Assembly: GCF_011684115.1 (NCBI RefSeq)
Contig: NZ_JAADJV010000003.1
Span: 310,001-374,000 of the forward strand
DNA: 64,000 bases
Direction: 5' to 3'
Source of the DNA: Rahnella aceris
GTDB lineage: Bacteria; Pseudomonadota; Gammaproteobacteria; Enterobacterales; Enterobacteriaceae
Position numbers and translations under genes: made by a program. This document shows positions 19,985 to 29,118 of this stretch, in pieces. Each line of letters begins with the position of its first letter. Within the stretch, counting starts at the first letter, position 1. Under the pieces are notes generated by a model. That model did not search any database. It had not been told where the DNA came from and was given only the letters and a program-made list of their open reading frames with translations.

Positions 19985-21166
19985 ATGGCAAAAGGTTCTC
20001 AGATTCAATTTAATTTCCATACCGTTCAGGACCCTCAGACCGGTGCGCGGGTAACCCGTTTAACGCCGCCCGATGTGTTGTGTCATCGCAATTATTTCTA
20101 TCAAAAATGCTTTACCCGTGATGGCAATAAACTGTTGTTTGCCGGTGAGTTTGACGGCAACCGCAACTATTACCTGCTGGATTTGAAAACACAGAATGCG
20201 GTGCAACTGACGGAAGGCAAAGGCGATAATACTTTTGGCGGTTTCCTCTCTCCGGACGATCAGTATCTTTACTACGTCAAAAATGAACGTAGCCTGCAGC
20301 GCGTAAAACTGGCTGATTTTAGTGAGCACACCGTGTATCAGGTGCCGGAAGAATGGGTTGGCTACGGCACCTGGGTGGCCAACAGCGAATGCACCCGTCT
20401 GGTGGGTATCGAGATCAGTCGTGAGGACTGGACGCCCCTGTCAGACTGGAAAATCTTCCAGGCGTTTTATCACAGCAATCCGCACTGCCGTCTGTTGCGC
20501 GTCGATTTACTCAGCGGGAAATCCCGTGTGATCCACGAGAAAAACGAATGGCTCGGACACCCGATTTATCGCCCGTTTGATGACAACACCGTCGCTTTCT
20601 GCCACGAAGGCCCTCACGATCTGGTTGATGCACGCATGTGGCTGGTGAATGAAGACGGCAGCAATGTGCGTAAAGTGAAAGAGCATGCGCCAGGCGAAAG
20701 CTGCACACATGAATTCTGGGTACCGGACGGTTCTGCGCTGATGTATGTGTCTTATCTGAAAGGCCAGCATGACCGCCACATCCGCCGGTTCGATCCGCAA
20801 ACTGGTGAAGATGTCTGTCTGATGACTATGCCGGCCTGTTCGCATCTGATGAGCAACGAGAATGGTACGCTGCTGGTCGGTGACGGTTCCGGTACGCCGG
20901 TAGATGTGAAAGATACTGCCAGCCATACGATTGAAAACGATCCGTGGTTGTATATTTTCGATGCCAAAACCCGTCAGCATGCTCCTCTGGCCGCGCATAA
21001 CAGTTCATGGCAAGTGCTTGATGGCGACCGGCAGGTGACGCATCCGCACCCATCTTTCTCGCCCGATGACCGTCACGTGCTTTTCACCACCGATTACGAA
21101 GGCTTACCGGCACTGTATCTGGCGGAAATCCCGGATGCCCTCCTCAGTTCATTACGCAAGGACTAA
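19985..21166 (+). CDS. ogl: Oligogalacturonate lyase
   Basis: A cytoplasmic beta-propeller lyase (PL22) of 393 residues that splits unsaturated and saturated digalacturonates into 5-keto-4-deoxyuronate. Metal-binding residues of the family are visible: His in PACSHLMSN and Gln/His/His in RQVTHPHPSF, with the Q-x2-H-x-H spacing of characterised Ogl proteins. No signal peptide is present, as expected. It is followed three bases later by kdgF, so the two form an operon. The KdgR-like box upstream implies induction by pectin breakdown products. Confidence 0.93.
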   Translation: MAKGSQIQFNFHTVQDPQTGARVTRLTPPDVLCHRNYFYQKCFTRDGNKLLFAGEFDGNRNYYLLDLKTQNAVQLTEGKGDNTFGGFLSPDDQYLYYVKNERSLQRVKLADFSEHTVYQVPEEWVGYGTWVANSECTRLVGIEISREDWTPLSDWKIFQAFYHSNPHCRLLRVDLLSGKSRVIHEKNEWLGHPIYRPFDDNTVAFCHEGPHDLVDARMWLVNEDGSNVRKVKEHAPGESCTHEFWVPDGSALMYVSYLKGQHDRHIRRFDPQTGEDVCLMTMPACSHLMSNENGTLLVGDGSGTPVDVKDTASHTIENDPWLYIFDAKTRQHAPLAAHNSSWQVLDGDRQVTHPHPSFSPDDRHVLFTTDYEGLPALYLAEIPDALLSSLRKD

Positions 21167-21169
21167 CCG

Positions 21170-21490
21170 ATGTTTACGTTTAAAAAAGATATTCCCTTAC
21201 AGGATCTGGGTGACGGTGTGAGCCGTCGCGTTCTGGCGCATGACGGCACCATGATGGCCGTTGAAGTGTATTTTGAAGAAGGCGCCATTGGACCGATGCA
21301 TAACCACGTGCATGAACAGCTGACATATGTGTTGTCCGGTCGCTTTAAATTCACGATCGGTGAAGAAACCCGTGAAGTAAGCGCAGGCGATACGCTGTAT
21401 AAAAAACCGTACATCATGCACGGCTGCGTCTGTCTGGAAAAAGGTGTGTTGCTCGACACGTTCACGCCGCAACGACAAGATTTTTTATAA
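21170..21490 (+). CDS. kdgF: KdgF, cupin acting on the unsaturated uronate
   Basis: A 106-residue single-domain cupin. The metal-binding set of KdgF is present: GPMHNHVHEQLTYVLSG (two His and Gln) and the later His in PYIMHGCVC. KdgF speeds conversion of the unsaturated galacturonate ring form to the open-chain 5-keto-4-deoxyuronate. It overlaps the ogl operon with a three-base gap and is closed by a bidirectional terminator. Confidence 0.9.
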   Translation: MFTFKKDIPLQDLGDGVSRRVLAHDGTMMAVEVYFEEGAIGPMHNHVHEQLTYVLSGRFKFTIGEETREVSAGDTLYKKPYIMHGCVCLEKGVLLDTFTPQRQDFL

Positions 21491-21508
21491 TTCTTTCTGA
21501 TCATAAAA

Positions 21509-21537
21509 AAACCGGTGCCATGAGCACCGGTTTTTTT
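21509..21537. terminator. Bidirectional terminator between kdgF and the RpiB-type isomerase
   Basis: A 10-bp stem AAACCGGTGC / GCACCGGTTT with a 5-base loop, A-rich on the left and T7 on the right. It serves both convergent operons. Confidence 0.92.
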
Positions 21538-21558
21538 GACCCCACAGAAAACAAAATC

Positions 21559-22197
21559 TTATGCGAGGATTTCACGCACAAAGGTTTCGATCTCTTTGTT
21601 CTGGCAGTTTTCGAAGAAACATTTCTGGAAACGTTCGCCGGTGACAGCGGTTTTTACCAGTTCAGGATCGATAGCACGCAGCGTATCCAGATAGTTTTCT
21701 TTTACCACTGCGGCTTTCACCTGATTCAGAATACCGGCGTTGCGCACCTGAGGTTCTTTGCGGTCAGCCGGATAGCCTTCTCCTTTCACACCGGTAAAGG
21801 CCTTTTCAAAGATGAAACGCACGTTCAGCTCAGCGCCCCAGCCGAAGCCTTTAGCGAATGGCAGTGATAAGGCGTTGCCGTTGTTGATTTGCGCGAACAG
21901 GAAGGCATCCGCCGGATCAATGCAATAACCGCAGTTAACGCCCGGGTGAATGTTCAGAGACATCAGTGCGCCCTGACCGGTGCCGCAGCCTGCAACGACA
22001 AAATCCACAGCTTTAGAATTGAGCAGAATACTGGCCATGATGCCCAGATGGATGTATGTCAGGTGGTGATCCTGTTCGTCAGACATGCCCACGTTGTAGA
22101 CCGGATACTCTTTTTCCGATGCCACGGCGTTGAGTTCTTTCAGGATGATCGCGTTTTTAGCGGCCTGACTGTTTTCCATCATCAATGCAATTTTCAT
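21559..22197 (-). CDS. RpiB/LacAB-family isomerase, probably DhuI-type 5-keto-4-deoxyuronate isomerase
   Basis: A 212-residue member of the RpiB/LacA/LacB sugar-phosphate isomerase family. Seen are the N-terminal MKIALMMENSQAAKN, the catalytic-Cys loop GCGTGQGALMSLN and the NCGYCIDPADA segment. It is longer than RpiB (about 150), as are the streptococcal DhuI proteins that convert 4-deoxy-5-hexosulose uronate to 2,5-diketo-3-deoxygluconate. It sits between ogl-kdgF and kduD and no kduI is present, so it most likely fills the KduI step (inference). The start is the ATG at 22197. It is cotranscribed with kduD, 68 bp downstream of it. Confidence 0.78.
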   Translation of the reverse strand: MKIALMMENSQAAKNAIILKELNAVASEKEYPVYNVGMSDEQDHHLTYIHLGIMASILLNSKAVDFVVAGCGTGQGALMSLNIHPGVNCGYCIDPADAFLFAQINNGNALSLPFAKGFGWGAELNVRFIFEKAFTGVKGEGYPADRKEPQVRNAGILNQVKAAVVKENYLDTLRAIDPELVKTAVTGERFQKCFFENCQNKEIETFVREILA

Positions 22198-22265
22198 GAG
22201 ATTTCCTCTTTGGGCAGCGGTGTGATCCGCTGCTGTCGGTGAATATTTGTCAGTAATTAGCGTGA

Positions 22266-23027
22266 TTAACGCGCCAGCCAGCCGCCGTCAACGGCAATCG
22301 TGTAGCCATTGATATAGTCGGAAGCCGGTGAAGACAGGAACACAACCGGCCCCATCAGATCAGATGGCAAGCCCCAGCGGCCAGCAGGAATACGCCCCAG
22401 AATCTCTTCGCTGCGTGCTTCATCGGCACGAAGTTGCTGAGTGTTGTTGGTCGCCATATAACCCGGTGCAATCGCGTTCACGTTGATGTTGTGTTTCGCC
22501 CATTCATTGGCCAGCAGACGAGTCACACCCATGACGGCGCTTTTCGATGCGGTATAAGAAGGCACGCGGATACCGCCCTGATAGGAAAGCATCGACGCGA
22601 TATTAATGATTTTGCCGCCGTTGCCCTGAGCAATAAATTGCTTCGCGACAGCCTGTGACATGAAGAACACGGATTTGATGTTCAGATTCATCACATCATC
22701 CCAGTTCTTTTCGCTGAACTCGATGGCATCTTCACGGCGGATGATCCCGGCGTTATTGACCAGAATATCCAGATGTCCCATTTCTGCGACAGCGCGTTCG
22801 AGCAGCGCCGGAATGACTTTCGTGTCGCTCAGATCAGCCGTCAGGCTCAGGAAACGGCGGCCTGTTGCGCCAACGCGTTCGATAGTTTCTGTGGGCTCGA
22901 CAATGTTGATCCCAACAATGTCACAACCGGCTTCGGCGAGGCCGATTGCCATACCCTGACCTAAACCGGTATCGCAACCGGTCACTACCGCGACTTTTCC
23001 CTGAAGCGAGAAATTATCCAGAATCAT
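22266..23027 (-). CDS. kduD: 2-dehydro-3-deoxy-D-gluconate 5-dehydrogenase
   Basis: A 253-residue short-chain dehydrogenase. NAD-binding TGCDTGLGQG (about 17-26), NNAG, the catalytic Ser in INIASM and the YTASK dyad (Tyr/Lys about 157/161) are present. It aligns along its whole length with E. coli KduD as I recall it, including the C-terminal GYTIAVDGGWLAR. It reduces 2,5-diketo-3-deoxygluconate to 2-keto-3-deoxygluconate in pectin catabolism. The start at 23027 gives MILDNFSLQGKVA, matching the family. A KdgR-like palindrome lies about 125 bp upstream. Confidence 0.95.
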   Translation of the reverse strand: MILDNFSLQGKVAVVTGCDTGLGQGMAIGLAEAGCDIVGINIVEPTETIERVGATGRRFLSLTADLSDTKVIPALLERAVAEMGHLDILVNNAGIIRREDAIEFSEKNWDDVMNLNIKSVFFMSQAVAKQFIAQGNGGKIINIASMLSYQGGIRVPSYTASKSAVMGVTRLLANEWAKHNINVNAIAPGYMATNNTQQLRADEARSEEILGRIPAGRWGLPSDLMGPVVFLSSPASDYINGYTIAVDGGWLAR

Positions 23028-23149
23028 GATGGTTCCTTTATGCATAAAACGGAGGCGAATACGCTTTTCCGCAGGATTATTGGTTGTCGGGCTGTGCCCG
23101 GCGCCGAAATGATAAAAGGAGTTTAGCGATAAAACTCCCGCAACTCAAG

Positions 23150-23172
23150 AAATTGAAACGTCATTTCAATTT
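23150..23172 (-). promoter_or_regulatory. KdgR-type operator upstream of kduD
   Basis: A perfect 9-bp inverted repeat, AAATTGAAA and TTTCAATTT, separated by five bases. This is the form of KdgR boxes that repress pectin genes in Enterobacterales. The rest of the 396-bp gap between kduD and rarA (23028-23423) shows no supported gene. Confidence 0.75.
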
Positions 23173-23423
23173 ATGTGAACTTTGATGTCGTTTTTTGTTG
23201 GGTTGATCACGTCCTGACGCAGGGGGTCGGGCAAATGCCAGAAACAGAACGCTGTAAACAGGAAAAATGCGCAGCAAAGCGCCTGATGAAATTAATCATC
23301 TGGAGGAATTCTGGAGAGGAAAGGGAAGTTTATGAGGGAGAGAAAAACTCACTGCCCGGCAGGGAAGCCGGGCCAGCGGTACACGCTCACCAGGTAAGCG
23401 GAGAGCTTAAGCAGAGGCAACCG

Positions 23424-23780
23424 TTAGTGCAGGCAGCCCTGACATTCCGTTGCCAGGTTCAGACCACGACGCCAGTCGCCCGGAGTCTGACCAAACTGGC
23501 GTTTGAAACTGCGGGTGAAAGATTGCTGTGAGTCGAAGCCCAGAGAAATCGCAACGCTGACAATAGGTTCGCCACTACTGGCCAGCATATCGGCAGATTT
23601 CTTCAGTTTTTTCTCACGAATGTATTCACCCATCGGCAAGCCGGTGTGCTCTTTAAACATACGCTGCAGATACCAGCGGGAATACCCTGCCCGTTTGGCA
23701 ACAGTTTTAATATCCAGACGTTCTTCCAGATTGTGATCGATCCACTCGATCAGGTCGTGAATGAAATCCTCGGTTCTCAT
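23424..23780 (-). CDS. rarA: RarA-type AraC-family activator of the oqxAB pump
   Basis: A 118-residue MarA/RamA/SoxS-sized protein consisting only of the double helix-turn-helix. First HTH: IKTVAKRAGYSRWYLQRMFKEHTG. Second: PIVSVAISLGFDSQQSFTRSFKRQFGQTPGDWRRG. The start at 23780 follows AGGAG. It is divergent from oqxA, as rarA is in Klebsiella, where RarA raises oqxAB expression. It could also act on the wider mar/sox/rob regulon. Confidence 0.88.
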   Translation of the reverse strand: MRTEDFIHDLIEWIDHNLEERLDIKTVAKRAGYSRWYLQRMFKEHTGLPMGEYIREKKLKKSADMLASSGEPIVSVAISLGFDSQQSFTRSFKRQFGQTPGDWRRGLNLATECQGCLH

Positions 23781-23856
23781 GGCAAGTCTCCTGCTTCTTT
23801 TTTGTTTGCGCCCCCCGAGGGCGACTCGTCTTTTAATACGTTGACCCAGTTTTCGA

Positions 23857-23885
23857 TTAAATGCAAGTTTTACTATTGCATTTAA
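23857..23885. promoter_or_regulatory. Long inverted repeat in the rarA-oqxA intergenic region
   Basis: TTAAATGCAA and its exact inverse TTGCATTTAA are separated by nine bases, about 80 bp upstream of the rarA start. It could be an operator for rarA control or a hairpin in its 5' leader. The 356-bp divergent gap (23781-24136) holds no supported gene. Confidence 0.5.
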
Positions 23886-24002
23886 TTGGCCGTTACCGGA
23901 TAGTCTCTTTCCCGAAGTAAACGTTCTGTAAAATAGCACAGAAAGTGTAACAGTAATTCTTGCACTTTAGTAAGCGCATCCCTACAATCCCCTCGAATCA
24001 AT

Positions 24003-24021
24003 TGTATCAATATTTGATACA
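24003..24021. promoter_or_regulatory. Perfect palindrome upstream of oqxA, candidate OqxR operator
   Basis: TGTATCAATATTTGATACA has 8-bp arms and a 3-base centre, 116 bp upstream of oqxA. It is the best repressor-site candidate for OqxR or another dimeric regulator. The assignment is inference. Confidence 0.5.
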
Positions 24022-24136
24022 TTATTGTGCTGATGAACGGCGCAAGTCCCAAAAAAGTCAGATCAGGCAAAGGACGTTACCCGGCGGACAGGCCGGTGTA
24101 TTGCCTGGCAGTACTTACTCACTGGAAATAAAAATA

Positions 24137-25360
24137 ATGATGAACCTGCAAAAATCACAGGTTGTTGTACGCGGCCGCTCCGGCGGTACGCCTTTGACGT
24201 TGCGCCTTTCAGGGGTTGCGCTGATGGTTGCCCTGCTCGCCGGGTGTGACAACAGCGTGGCGCAAAATGCTGCACCACCTGCTCCGCAAGTCAGCGCGGC
24301 AGATGTGTTAATCAAACCAATCAGCCAGTGGGATGCGTTTAACGGACGTGTGGAAGCGGTACAAAGTGTTCAGTTGCGCCCCCGCGTGTCCGGCTATATC
24401 GATAAAGTGAATTATCAGGAAGGTCAGGAAGTGAAAAAGGGTCAGGTGCTGTTCACCATCGACGACCGCACTTACCGCGCCGCGCAGGAACAGGCGCAGG
24501 CTGAACTGGTGCGTGCGCGCAATCAGGCCAGTCTGGCGAGAAGTGAATCCGCCCGTACGGAAGCGCTGATCGGTTCGCTGGCTGTGTCGAAAGAAGCTGC
24601 GGAGCAACGTCGTTCGGCCGCTTCGCAGGCACAGTCAGATGTGCTGGCAGCTCAGGCACAGCTGGACATGGCACAGTTGAATCTTGATTTCACCCGTGTC
24701 ATCTCCCCGATTGATGGTCGCGCCAGCCGTGCGATGATCACGACCGGCAATCTGGTAACAGCGGGCGACAGTGCCAGTGTACTGACCACGGTGGTGTCAC
24801 TCGACACGGTCTACGTGTATTTCGATGTCGATGAAGGGACGTTCCTGCGCTATCAGGCGCAGGCCCGCGAAGGGAAATTCAATGACAGCCCGCAAAGTCG
24901 CTTACCGGTTCATGTCGGGCTGGTGGGTGAAAACGGCTACCCGCATCAGGGCGTCGTCGATTTTACTGACAATCAGCTGAACTCCGGCACAGGCACGATC
25001 CGCATGCGTGCTCTGCTGGATAACCGCGACCGCACATTTACGCCGGGATTGTTTGCCCGCGTTCAAATGCCAGGCAGCGCACAGTTCAACGCCCTGCTGG
25101 TGGACGATAAAGCCATCCTTACCGATCAGGATCGTAAATTCGTTTATGTGGTGGATAAAGACGGCAAGGCGCAGCGACGTGATGTTGAAATTGGCCGTAT
25201 ATACGGCGGCTTACGCATCGTGCAGAAAGGCCTTGAAGCAGGCGATCGCGTCATCATCGATGGCGTACAAAAAGTGTTCATGCCGGGCATGCCGGTCAAT
25301 GCCAAAACCGTCAGCATGGCGGCTAATACTGTCACGCCAGCCGCTCCTGCCGTTCAATAA
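24137..25360 (+). CDS. oqxA: OqxA, periplasmic adaptor of RND efflux pump
   Basis: A 407-residue membrane-fusion lipoprotein linking OqxB to an outer-membrane TolC-type channel. Its signal peptide ends in a lipobox (MVALLAGC). Lipoyl halves flank a helical hairpin: VQLRPRVSGYIDKVNYQEGQ and GNLVTAGDSASVLTTVVS. Sequence and length match Klebsiella OqxA closely as I recall it. Two adjacent ATGs (24137 and 24140) can serve as start, and the long upstream extension lacks adaptor features and was removed. oqxB follows 16 bp later. Confidence 0.93.
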   Translation: MMNLQKSQVVVRGRSGGTPLTLRLSGVALMVALLAGCDNSVAQNAAPPAPQVSAADVLIKPISQWDAFNGRVEAVQSVQLRPRVSGYIDKVNYQEGQEVKKGQVLFTIDDRTYRAAQEQAQAELVRARNQASLARSESARTEALIGSLAVSKEAAEQRRSAASQAQSDVLAAQAQLDMAQLNLDFTRVISPIDGRASRAMITTGNLVTAGDSASVLTTVVSLDTVYVYFDVDEGTFLRYQAQAREGKFNDSPQSRLPVHVGLVGENGYPHQGVVDFTDNQLNSGTGTIRMRALLDNRDRTFTPGLFARVQMPGSAQFNALLVDDKAILTDQDRKFVYVVDKDGKAQRRDVEIGRIYGGLRIVQKGLEAGDRVIIDGVQKVFMPGMPVNAKTVSMAANTVTPAAPAVQ

Positions 25361-25376
25361 AAGAGAATCCTGACTC

Positions 25377-28300
25377 ATGGACTTTTCCCGCTTTTTCATC
25401 GACAGGCCGATTTTTGCGGCCGTCTTGTCGATTCTGATTTTAGTCACCGGGGCGATTGCCATTCCCCTGCTGCCGGTCAGCGAATACCCGAACGTGGTAC
25501 CGCCAAGCGTGCAGGTTCGCGCTGAATATCCGGGTGCTAACCCGAAAGTGATTGCTGAAACCGTGGCGACGCCGCTGGAAGAAGCGATCAACGGTGTTGA
25601 AAACATGGTGTACATGAAATCCGTGGCCGGTTCTGATGGTGTGCTGGTGACGACAGTCACTTTCCGTCCGGGAACCGATCCGGATCAGGCACAGGTTCAG
25701 GTGCAAAACCGTGTGGCCCAGGCCGAAGCCCGTCTGCCTGAAGATGTCCGCCGTCAGGGCGTGACCACGCAGAAACAATCGCCAACGTTGACGCTGGTGG
25801 TGCATCTGGTGTCACCTTCGGGTAAATATGATTCGCTGTATCTGAGCAACTACGCCACGCTGAAGGTGAAAGACGAGCTGGCACGTTTGCCGGGTGTCGG
25901 GCAGATCCAGATTTTCGGTGCAGGCGAATATGCCATGCGCGTGTGGCTGGATCCGAACAAAGTCGCGGCGCGGGGTCTGACGGCTTCTGACATTGTGAAG
26001 GCAATGCAGGAACAGAACGTACAGGTGTCTGCCGGTCAGCTGGGCGCAGAACCGATGCCGAAAGACAGTGATTATCTGCTTTCCATCAATGCCCAGGGTC
26101 GTCTGAAAGATGAAGATGAGTTCGGCAAAATCATCCTGAAAAGCGGTGATAATGGCGAAATTGTCCGTCTTCGTGATGTGGCGCGTATCGAAATGGGGTC
26201 CGGCAGTTATGCCCTGCGCGCGCAACTTAATAATAAAGATGCAGTCGGGATCGGTATCTTCCAGTCGCCTGGCGCGAATGCGATCGATTTGTCAGACGCG
26301 GTGCGAGCCAAAATGGATGAACTGGCAACCCGGTTCCCGGAAGGCATGACCTGGCGTGCGCCGTACGACCCGACGGTGTTTGTCCGTGATTCCATCAGTG
26401 CGGTGGTTCACACATTGCTGGAAGCCGTCGTGCTGGTCGTGCTGGTGGTTATTCTGTTCCTGCAAACCTGGCGCGCGTCGATCATTCCTTTGCTGGCGGT
26501 ACCCATATCTGTGATCGGGACATTCAGCATTCTGTATTTGCTCGGATTTTCGCTTAACACACTCAGTCTGTTCGGGCTGGTGCTGGCGATAGGGATAGTG
26601 GTCGATGATGCCATTGTGGTGGTGGAAAACGTCGAGCGAAACATCGAGGAGGGACTCGCGCCAAGGGACGCTGCGCACCAGGCGATGCGGGAAGTTTCAG
26701 GGCCGATAGTGGCTATCGCGCTGGTGCTGTGTGCGGTGTTCGTGCCGATGGCGTTTTTGTCGGGCGTGACCGGTCAGTTCTACAAGCAGTTTGCGGTGAC
26801 CATCGCCATTTCAACCGTGATCTCGGCCATCAACTCACTGACGTTGTCCCCTGCTCTTGCGGCATTGCTGCTTAAATCGCACGGTGCACCGAAAGACATG
26901 CCGTCGCGGCTTATCGACCGCCTGTTCGGCTGGATTTTCCGACCGTTCAACCGGTTCTTTAATGCCAGTTCACACCGTTATCAGAATGCAGTGTCTAAAA
27001 CACTTGGGCGTCGTGGCGCGGTATTTGTGGTTTACATTCTGCTGTTGTGTGCGGCGGCCTTTATGTTCAAAGCCGTGCCGGGGGGCTTTATCCCGACGCA
27101 GGATAAACTGTATCTGATCGCGGGCGTGAAAATGCCGGAAGGCGCGTCCTTATCCCGCACTGATGCGGTGATCCGCAAAATCAGCGCAATGGGGTTAAGT
27201 ACTGATGGCGTAATTGATGCGGTGGCGTTCCCCGGGTTGAACGCTTTGCAGTTCACCAATACGCCGAATACCGGTACGGTGTTCTTCGCGTTGAAACCAC
27301 TGAGCGAACGTACCCGTACAGCGGCGGAGATTAATGCGGAAATCAACGCCAAGATTTCGCAGATCCAGGAAGGGTTCGCCTTCTCCATTATGCCGCCGCC
27401 GATCCTCGGATTGGGTCAGGGATCAGGTTATTCTCTGTATATACAGGATCGTGCAGGGCTGGGTTACGGTGCATTGCAAACCGCGATTAACACCATGTCC
27501 GGCGCTATCATGCAAACGCCGGGAATGGGGTATCCGATTTCTTCATATCAGGCTAACGTGCCGCAGTTGGACGCGCATATTGACCGTGATAAAGCCAAGG
27601 CGCAGGGCGTATCGCTGGACGAACTGTTCAGTACGCTGCAGGTGTATCTCGGCTCGTCCTATATCAATGATTTCAACCGGTTCGGACGTACCTGGAAAGT
27701 AATGGCACAGGCCGATGGCCAGTTCCGTGACACCGTGGAAGACATTGCCAATCTGCGTACCCGTAACGATAAAGGTGAAATGGTGCCAATCGGCAGTATG
27801 CTGAATATCACCACCACTTACGGTCCCGATCCGGTGATCCGCTATAACGGCTATCCGGCAGCAGATTTAATCGGTGACGCTGATCCCCGCGTGCTTTCTT
27901 CGACGCAGGCAATGACCGAGCTGACTGCAATGTCGAAAAACCTGTTACCGAACGGCATGAATATCGAATGGACCGACCTGAGCTATCAGCAATCCACACA
28001 AGGCAATGCTGCACTGATTGTGTTCCCGATGTCCGTGTTACTGGCGTTTCTGGTGCTGGCCGCCCTGTATGAGAGCTGGACGCTGCCGCTGGCGGTAATC
28101 CTGATTGTGCCAATGACCATGCTATCGGCCCTGTTTGGCGTGTGGCTGACCGGTGGCGACAACAACGTGTTTGTACAGGTCGGACTGGTGGTGCTGATGG
28201 GACTGGCATGTAAGAACGCGATTCTGATTGTTGAGTTCGCCCGCGAGCTTGAACTGCAAGGTAAAGGGATTATCGAATCCGCGCTTGAGGCATGCCGTCT

Positions 28301-28529
28301 GCGTCTGCGCCCTATCGTCATGACCTCGATTGCGTTTATCGCCGGGACTATCCCGTTGATTCTGGGTCACGGCGCGGGTGCGGAAGTGCGCGGTGTCACC
28401 GGTATTACCGTATTCTCCGGTATGCTGGGTGTGACGTTGTTCGGGTTGTTCCTGACCCCTGTTTTCTACGTCGCACTGCGCAAGCTGGTGACGCGTAAGA
28501 AAGTCGTTTTAGAAACGCAAACGGTGTAA
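25377..28529 (+). CDS. oqxB: OqxB, RND multidrug efflux transporter
   Basis: A 1050-residue inner-membrane RND pump, the same length as Klebsiella OqxB and highly similar throughout as I recall it. The N-terminus is MDFSRFFIDRPIFAAVLSI. The proton-relay Asp pair is in GIVVDDAIVVVENVE and the relay Lys in GLACKNAILIVEFA. Twelve helices and two large periplasmic loops are present. In Klebsiella the pump exports quinolones, olaquindox, chloramphenicol and similar compounds. Here it is presumably the native chromosomal form. It ends in a strong terminator shared with the convergent oqxR. Confidence 0.95.
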   Translation: MDFSRFFIDRPIFAAVLSILILVTGAIAIPLLPVSEYPNVVPPSVQVRAEYPGANPKVIAETVATPLEEAINGVENMVYMKSVAGSDGVLVTTVTFRPGTDPDQAQVQVQNRVAQAEARLPEDVRRQGVTTQKQSPTLTLVVHLVSPSGKYDSLYLSNYATLKVKDELARLPGVGQIQIFGAGEYAMRVWLDPNKVAARGLTASDIVKAMQEQNVQVSAGQLGAEPMPKDSDYLLSINAQGRLKDEDEFGKIILKSGDNGEIVRLRDVARIEMGSGSYALRAQLNNKDAVGIGIFQSPGANAIDLSDAVRAKMDELATRFPEGMTWRAPYDPTVFVRDSISAVVHTLLEAVVLVVLVVILFLQTWRASIIPLLAVPISVIGTFSILYLLGFSLNTLSLFGLVLAIGIVVDDAIVVVENVERNIEEGLAPRDAAHQAMREVSGPIVAIALVLCAVFVPMAFLSGVTGQFYKQFAVTIAISTVISAINSLTLSPALAALLLKSHGAPKDMPSRLIDRLFGWIFRPFNRFFNASSHRYQNAVSKTLGRRGAVFVVYILLLCAAAFMFKAVPGGFIPTQDKLYLIAGVKMPEGASLSRTDAVIRKISAMGLSTDGVIDAVAFPGLNALQFTNTPNTGTVFFALKPLSERTRTAAEINAEINAKISQIQEGFAFSIMPPPILGLGQGSGYSLYIQDRAGLGYGALQTAINTMSGAIMQTPGMGYPISSYQANVPQLDAHIDRDKAKAQGVSLDELFSTLQVYLGSSYINDFNRFGRTWKVMAQADGQFRDTVEDIANLRTRNDKGEMVPIGSMLNITTTYGPDPVIRYNGYPAADLIGDADPRVLSSTQAMTELTAMSKNLLPNGMNIEWTDLSYQQSTQGNAALIVFPMSVLLAFLVLAALYESWTLPLAVILIVPMTMLSALFGVWLTGGDNNVFVQVGLVVLMGLACKNAILIVEFARELELQGKGIIESALEACRLRLRPIVMTSIAFIAGTIPLILGHGAGAEVRGVTGITVFSGMLGVTLFGLFLTPVFYVALRKLVTRKKVVLETQTV

Positions 28530-28555
28530 AACGTTAAGATCAACAGAATGCAAAA

Positions 28556-28587
28556 AGCCGGGAGAATGATCTCCCGGCTTTTTTTTA
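28556..28587 (+). terminator. Intrinsic terminator after oqxB
   Basis: A 10-bp stem AGCCGGGAGA / TCTCCCGGCT, ATGA loop and T9. The A-rich left flank may let it also serve oqxR. Confidence 0.93.
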
Positions 28588-28632
28588 TATGCTTTATTGA
28601 GAGCGGTGCGCAGCGTCTTGCGTATCAGCGCT

Positions 28633-29118
28633 CTATTTCAAACAGAGCGAATCTTCTGGGTTTTGCGCCGCTAAATCTTTGGTACATTTGTATTTGCCAC
28701 CGCGTTCAAACTCAGCCAGGGCATCCGCAACGGTATGACGGGCTAACACCTGAAACGACGCTTCTTCGGCTTCGCTGACAATGTTTTTGAAATAGGTGCA
28801 GGCATTGGCGCTGACCACACAGCGGGCGGGCACGTCCGGGCGCGCTGCCCACAGACGTTTATCTTCAATCACCGCGCAATAAATATCACGAAGTGTGATT
28901 TCTTCCGCCGGACGGCCAAGTGTAATCGAGCCGGTGCGACCAAGTGTGGAGACGATAATGCCATGCTGAGTCAGTGGCACCATCAGTTTGCGGATAAAAC
29001 TGGAGTTGGCTTCCAGACCCGTTGCTAAAATCGCACTGGTGCAGCGCTGGCCAGCCTTTTGGGACTGAGCGATACAAAACACCATCTGCATAGCTGTCGG
29101 AAAGCGATAATCTAACAT
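28633..29118 (-). CDS. oqxR: OqxR, Rrf2-family repressor of oqxAB
   Basis: A 161-residue Rrf2 winged-helix regulator. The recognition region is LEANSSFIRKLMVPLTQHGI, and the following wing is STLGRTGSITLGRPAEEITL. Cysteines in IYCAVIE, PARCVVSANACTYF and the C-terminus (KCTKD, LCLK) could serve iron-sulphur or thiol sensing. In Klebsiella OqxR represses rarA and oqxAB, and its loss gives resistance. The start at 29118 has AGGA seven bases upstream. The reading frame is intact, so repression is presumably functional. Confidence 0.88.
   Translation of the reverse strand: MLDYRFPTAMQMVFCIAQSQKAGQRCTSAILATGLEANSSFIRKLMVPLTQHGIIVSTLGRTGSITLGRPAEEITLRDIYCAVIEDKRLWAARPDVPARCVVSANACTYFKNIVSEAEEASFQVLARHTVADALAEFERGGKYKCTKDLAAQNPEDSLCLK

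Noticed and set aside
23175..23531. 118-codon plus-strand ORF between kduD and rarA
   Set aside because: Overlaps rarA in antisense, crosses the regulatory region and has no family resemblance.
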